Positions 63,231 to 64,000 of a stretch of 64,000 nt of DNA are shown here, in pieces. The notes beneath the pieces were generated by a model. That model searched no databases and had not been told where the DNA came from. It saw only the letters and a list, made by a program, of their open reading frames with translations. Position numbers and translations under genes: made by a program. The first letter of the stretch is position 1. Each line of letters starts with the position of its first letter. The stretch spans positions 124,001-188,000 of the forward strand of contig JBIQLW010000001.1 in assembly GCA_044463945.1 (NCBI GenBank), read 5' to 3'. Origin of the DNA: 62-47 sp044463945. Its GTDB lineage: Bacteria > Pseudomonadota > Alphaproteobacteria > Rhizobiales > Xanthobacteraceae.

Positions 63231-63743
63231 ATGGCACTCGCACCGATTCGCATCATCGGCATCGACCCCGGCCTGCGCCGCACCGGCTGGGGGGTGATCG
63301 ACATCGACGGCAACCGGCTGATCTTCGTCGGCTGCGGCTCGGTGGAGACGCGCGACGGCACGGCGCTGGCGGAACGGCTGCTGGCGATCCACGAGGGACT
63401 GTCGCGGGTGCTGGGGCAGTTCGCGCCGGCCGAGGCGGCAGTCGAGCAGACCTTCGTCAACAAGGACGGCGTCGCGACGCTCAAACTCGGGCAGGCGCGC
63501 GGCGTCGCCATGCTGGCGCCGGCGCTGTTCGGGGTTTCGGTGGCCGAATACGCGCCCAACAAGATCAAGAAGACCGTGGTCGGCGCCGGCCATGCCGACA
63601 AGAACCAGATTCAGGTGATGCTGAAGATCCTGCTGCCGAAGGCCGACCCGAAGACGCCGGACGCCGCCGATGCGCTGGCTATCGCCATCACTCACGCCCA
63701 CCATCGCCAGAGTGCGGCGTTGCGGATCAGGGTGGCGGGATGA
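63231..63743 (+). CDS. ruvC: Holliday junction resolvase RuvC
   Basis: 170 residues: IIGIDPGLRRTGWGVID carries the first catalytic Asp, AAVEQTFVNKD the Glu and DAADALAIAITHAH the C-terminal acidic residues. It cuts Holliday junctions moved by RuvAB. It begins 19 bp after mgtE and is followed by ruvA 170 bp later, with repeats in between. Confidence 0.96.
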   Translation: MALAPIRIIGIDPGLRRTGWGVIDIDGNRLIFVGCGSVETRDGTALAERLLAIHEGLSRVLGQFAPAEAAVEQTFVNKDGVATLKLGQARGVAMLAPALFGVSVAEYAPNKIKKTVVGAGHADKNQIQVMLKILLPKADPKTPDAADALAIAITHAHHRQSAALRIRVAG

Positions 63744-63784
63744 TGGGTGCGGTTGGATTGGTGAATCGCCACGGAAATGACCTG

Positions 63785-63887
63785 CTCTCTCCCCCGTTGC
63801 GGGGGAGAGGTGGAGAGGGGGGTGAGCCTCATGCGCCGCATGTGATGTCTGCCCCCCTCCCTAACCCTCCCCCACAAGGGGGGAGGG
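63785..63887. repeat. Paired stem-loops between ruvC and ruvA
   Basis: Two GC-rich hairpins, CTCTCCCCC-GTTGC-GGGGGAGAG (63785-63807) and CCCTCCCCC-ACAA-GGGGGGAGGG (about 63865-63887), with a short AT-richer link. The style is that of a mobile intergenic repeat; the hairpins could also reduce ruvA transcription. Confidence 0.65.
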
Positions 63888-63912
63888 AACGGATGGACTG
63901 TTGGTGTCTCCC

Positions 63913-64000
63913 ATGATCGGCAAGCTCAAGGGCGTGATCGATTCCTATGGTGAGGACTACGTGATCCTCGACGTCGCGGGCGTCGGCTATCAGGTGCATT
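63913..64000 (+). CDS. ruvA: Holliday junction helicase subunit RuvA, 5' part
   Basis: The ATG at 63913 opens MIGKLKGVIDSYGEDYVI and DVAGVGYQVH, the N-terminal OB-fold of RuvA. The frame is cut by the window end after 29 residues. RuvA binds the junction and recruits RuvB. Confidence 0.95.
   Translation, partial: MIGKLKGVIDSYGEDYVILDVAGVGYQVH

Overview
The window reads as chromosomal DNA of an alphaproteobacterium of the Bradyrhizobium/Rhodopseudomonas/Afipia group (Nitrobacteraceae). The reasons are the gene order yebC - ymdB-like - fau - 6S RNA - zapA - tkt - gap - pgk - class I aldolase - suhB - mgtE - ruvC - ruvA, the high GC, and dispersed intergenic repeats of a type I associate with that family. 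The species cannot be fixed from the sequence alone.

Layout. (1) 1-7.4 kb: end of a HyuA-type gene, a HyuB-type gene with a cysteine-rich tail, a three-gene TRAP transporter with a terminator between its binding protein and membrane genes, and a MaoC-type hydratase. This looks like one uptake-and-catabolism unit. (2) 7.4-14.8 kb: an accessory patch with locally lower GC: a decayed IS3-type transposase, two TetR regulators, an RND efflux pair whose membrane fusion gene carries a frameshift, and about 0.7 kb of gene debris. (3) 14.8-38.3 kb: a catabolic island. It holds an RraA-like aldolase, a CoA-transferase/MaoC/CitE lyase set, a class I cytochrome P450 system split into three separate genes (reductase, ferredoxin, P450), a GntR/HutC regulator, a branched-chain-type ABC importer with fused ATPases, an amidohydrolase, a PanE-like reductase, an epimerase-like dehydrogenase, two related ThDP enzymes around an aldehyde dehydrogenase, a second CoA-transferase and an acyl-CoA dehydrogenase. 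(4) 38.4-64 kb: mostly core genes: GNAT, a MotB/MotA-like pair, a glutamine amidotransferase, a ModE-like regulator, a truncated aldehyde dehydrogenase, a DUF2478-like protein, a second RND pair, Nudix, yebC, and then the housekeeping run to the 5' end of ruvA.

How the island may work. Seven 12-bp near-palindromes close to TTGTCCGTACAA, plus two weaker ones, lie in the promoter regions of the CoA-transferase/reductase pair, the ABC importer, the P450/epimerase pair and the aldehyde dehydrogenase operon. They fit the operator style of HutC-type GntR regulators, and one such gene sits inside the island. I infer a single substrate-induced regulon: import by the ABC system, P450 hydroxylation and oxidation, 2-oxo acid decarboxylation and aldehyde oxidation by the ThDP/ALDH genes, then CoA activation, dehydrogenation, hydration and lyase cleavage. 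The cleavage half resembles C5-dicarboxylate (itaconate/mesaconate/citramalate) routes. The substrate is unknown and this is the most promising undescribed system in the window.

Decay is visible in several places: the IS3 remnant, the frameshifted efflux gene, an MFS-like scrap, a FAD-oxidase remnant that keeps an operator-like site, and the 5'-truncated aldehyde dehydrogenase.
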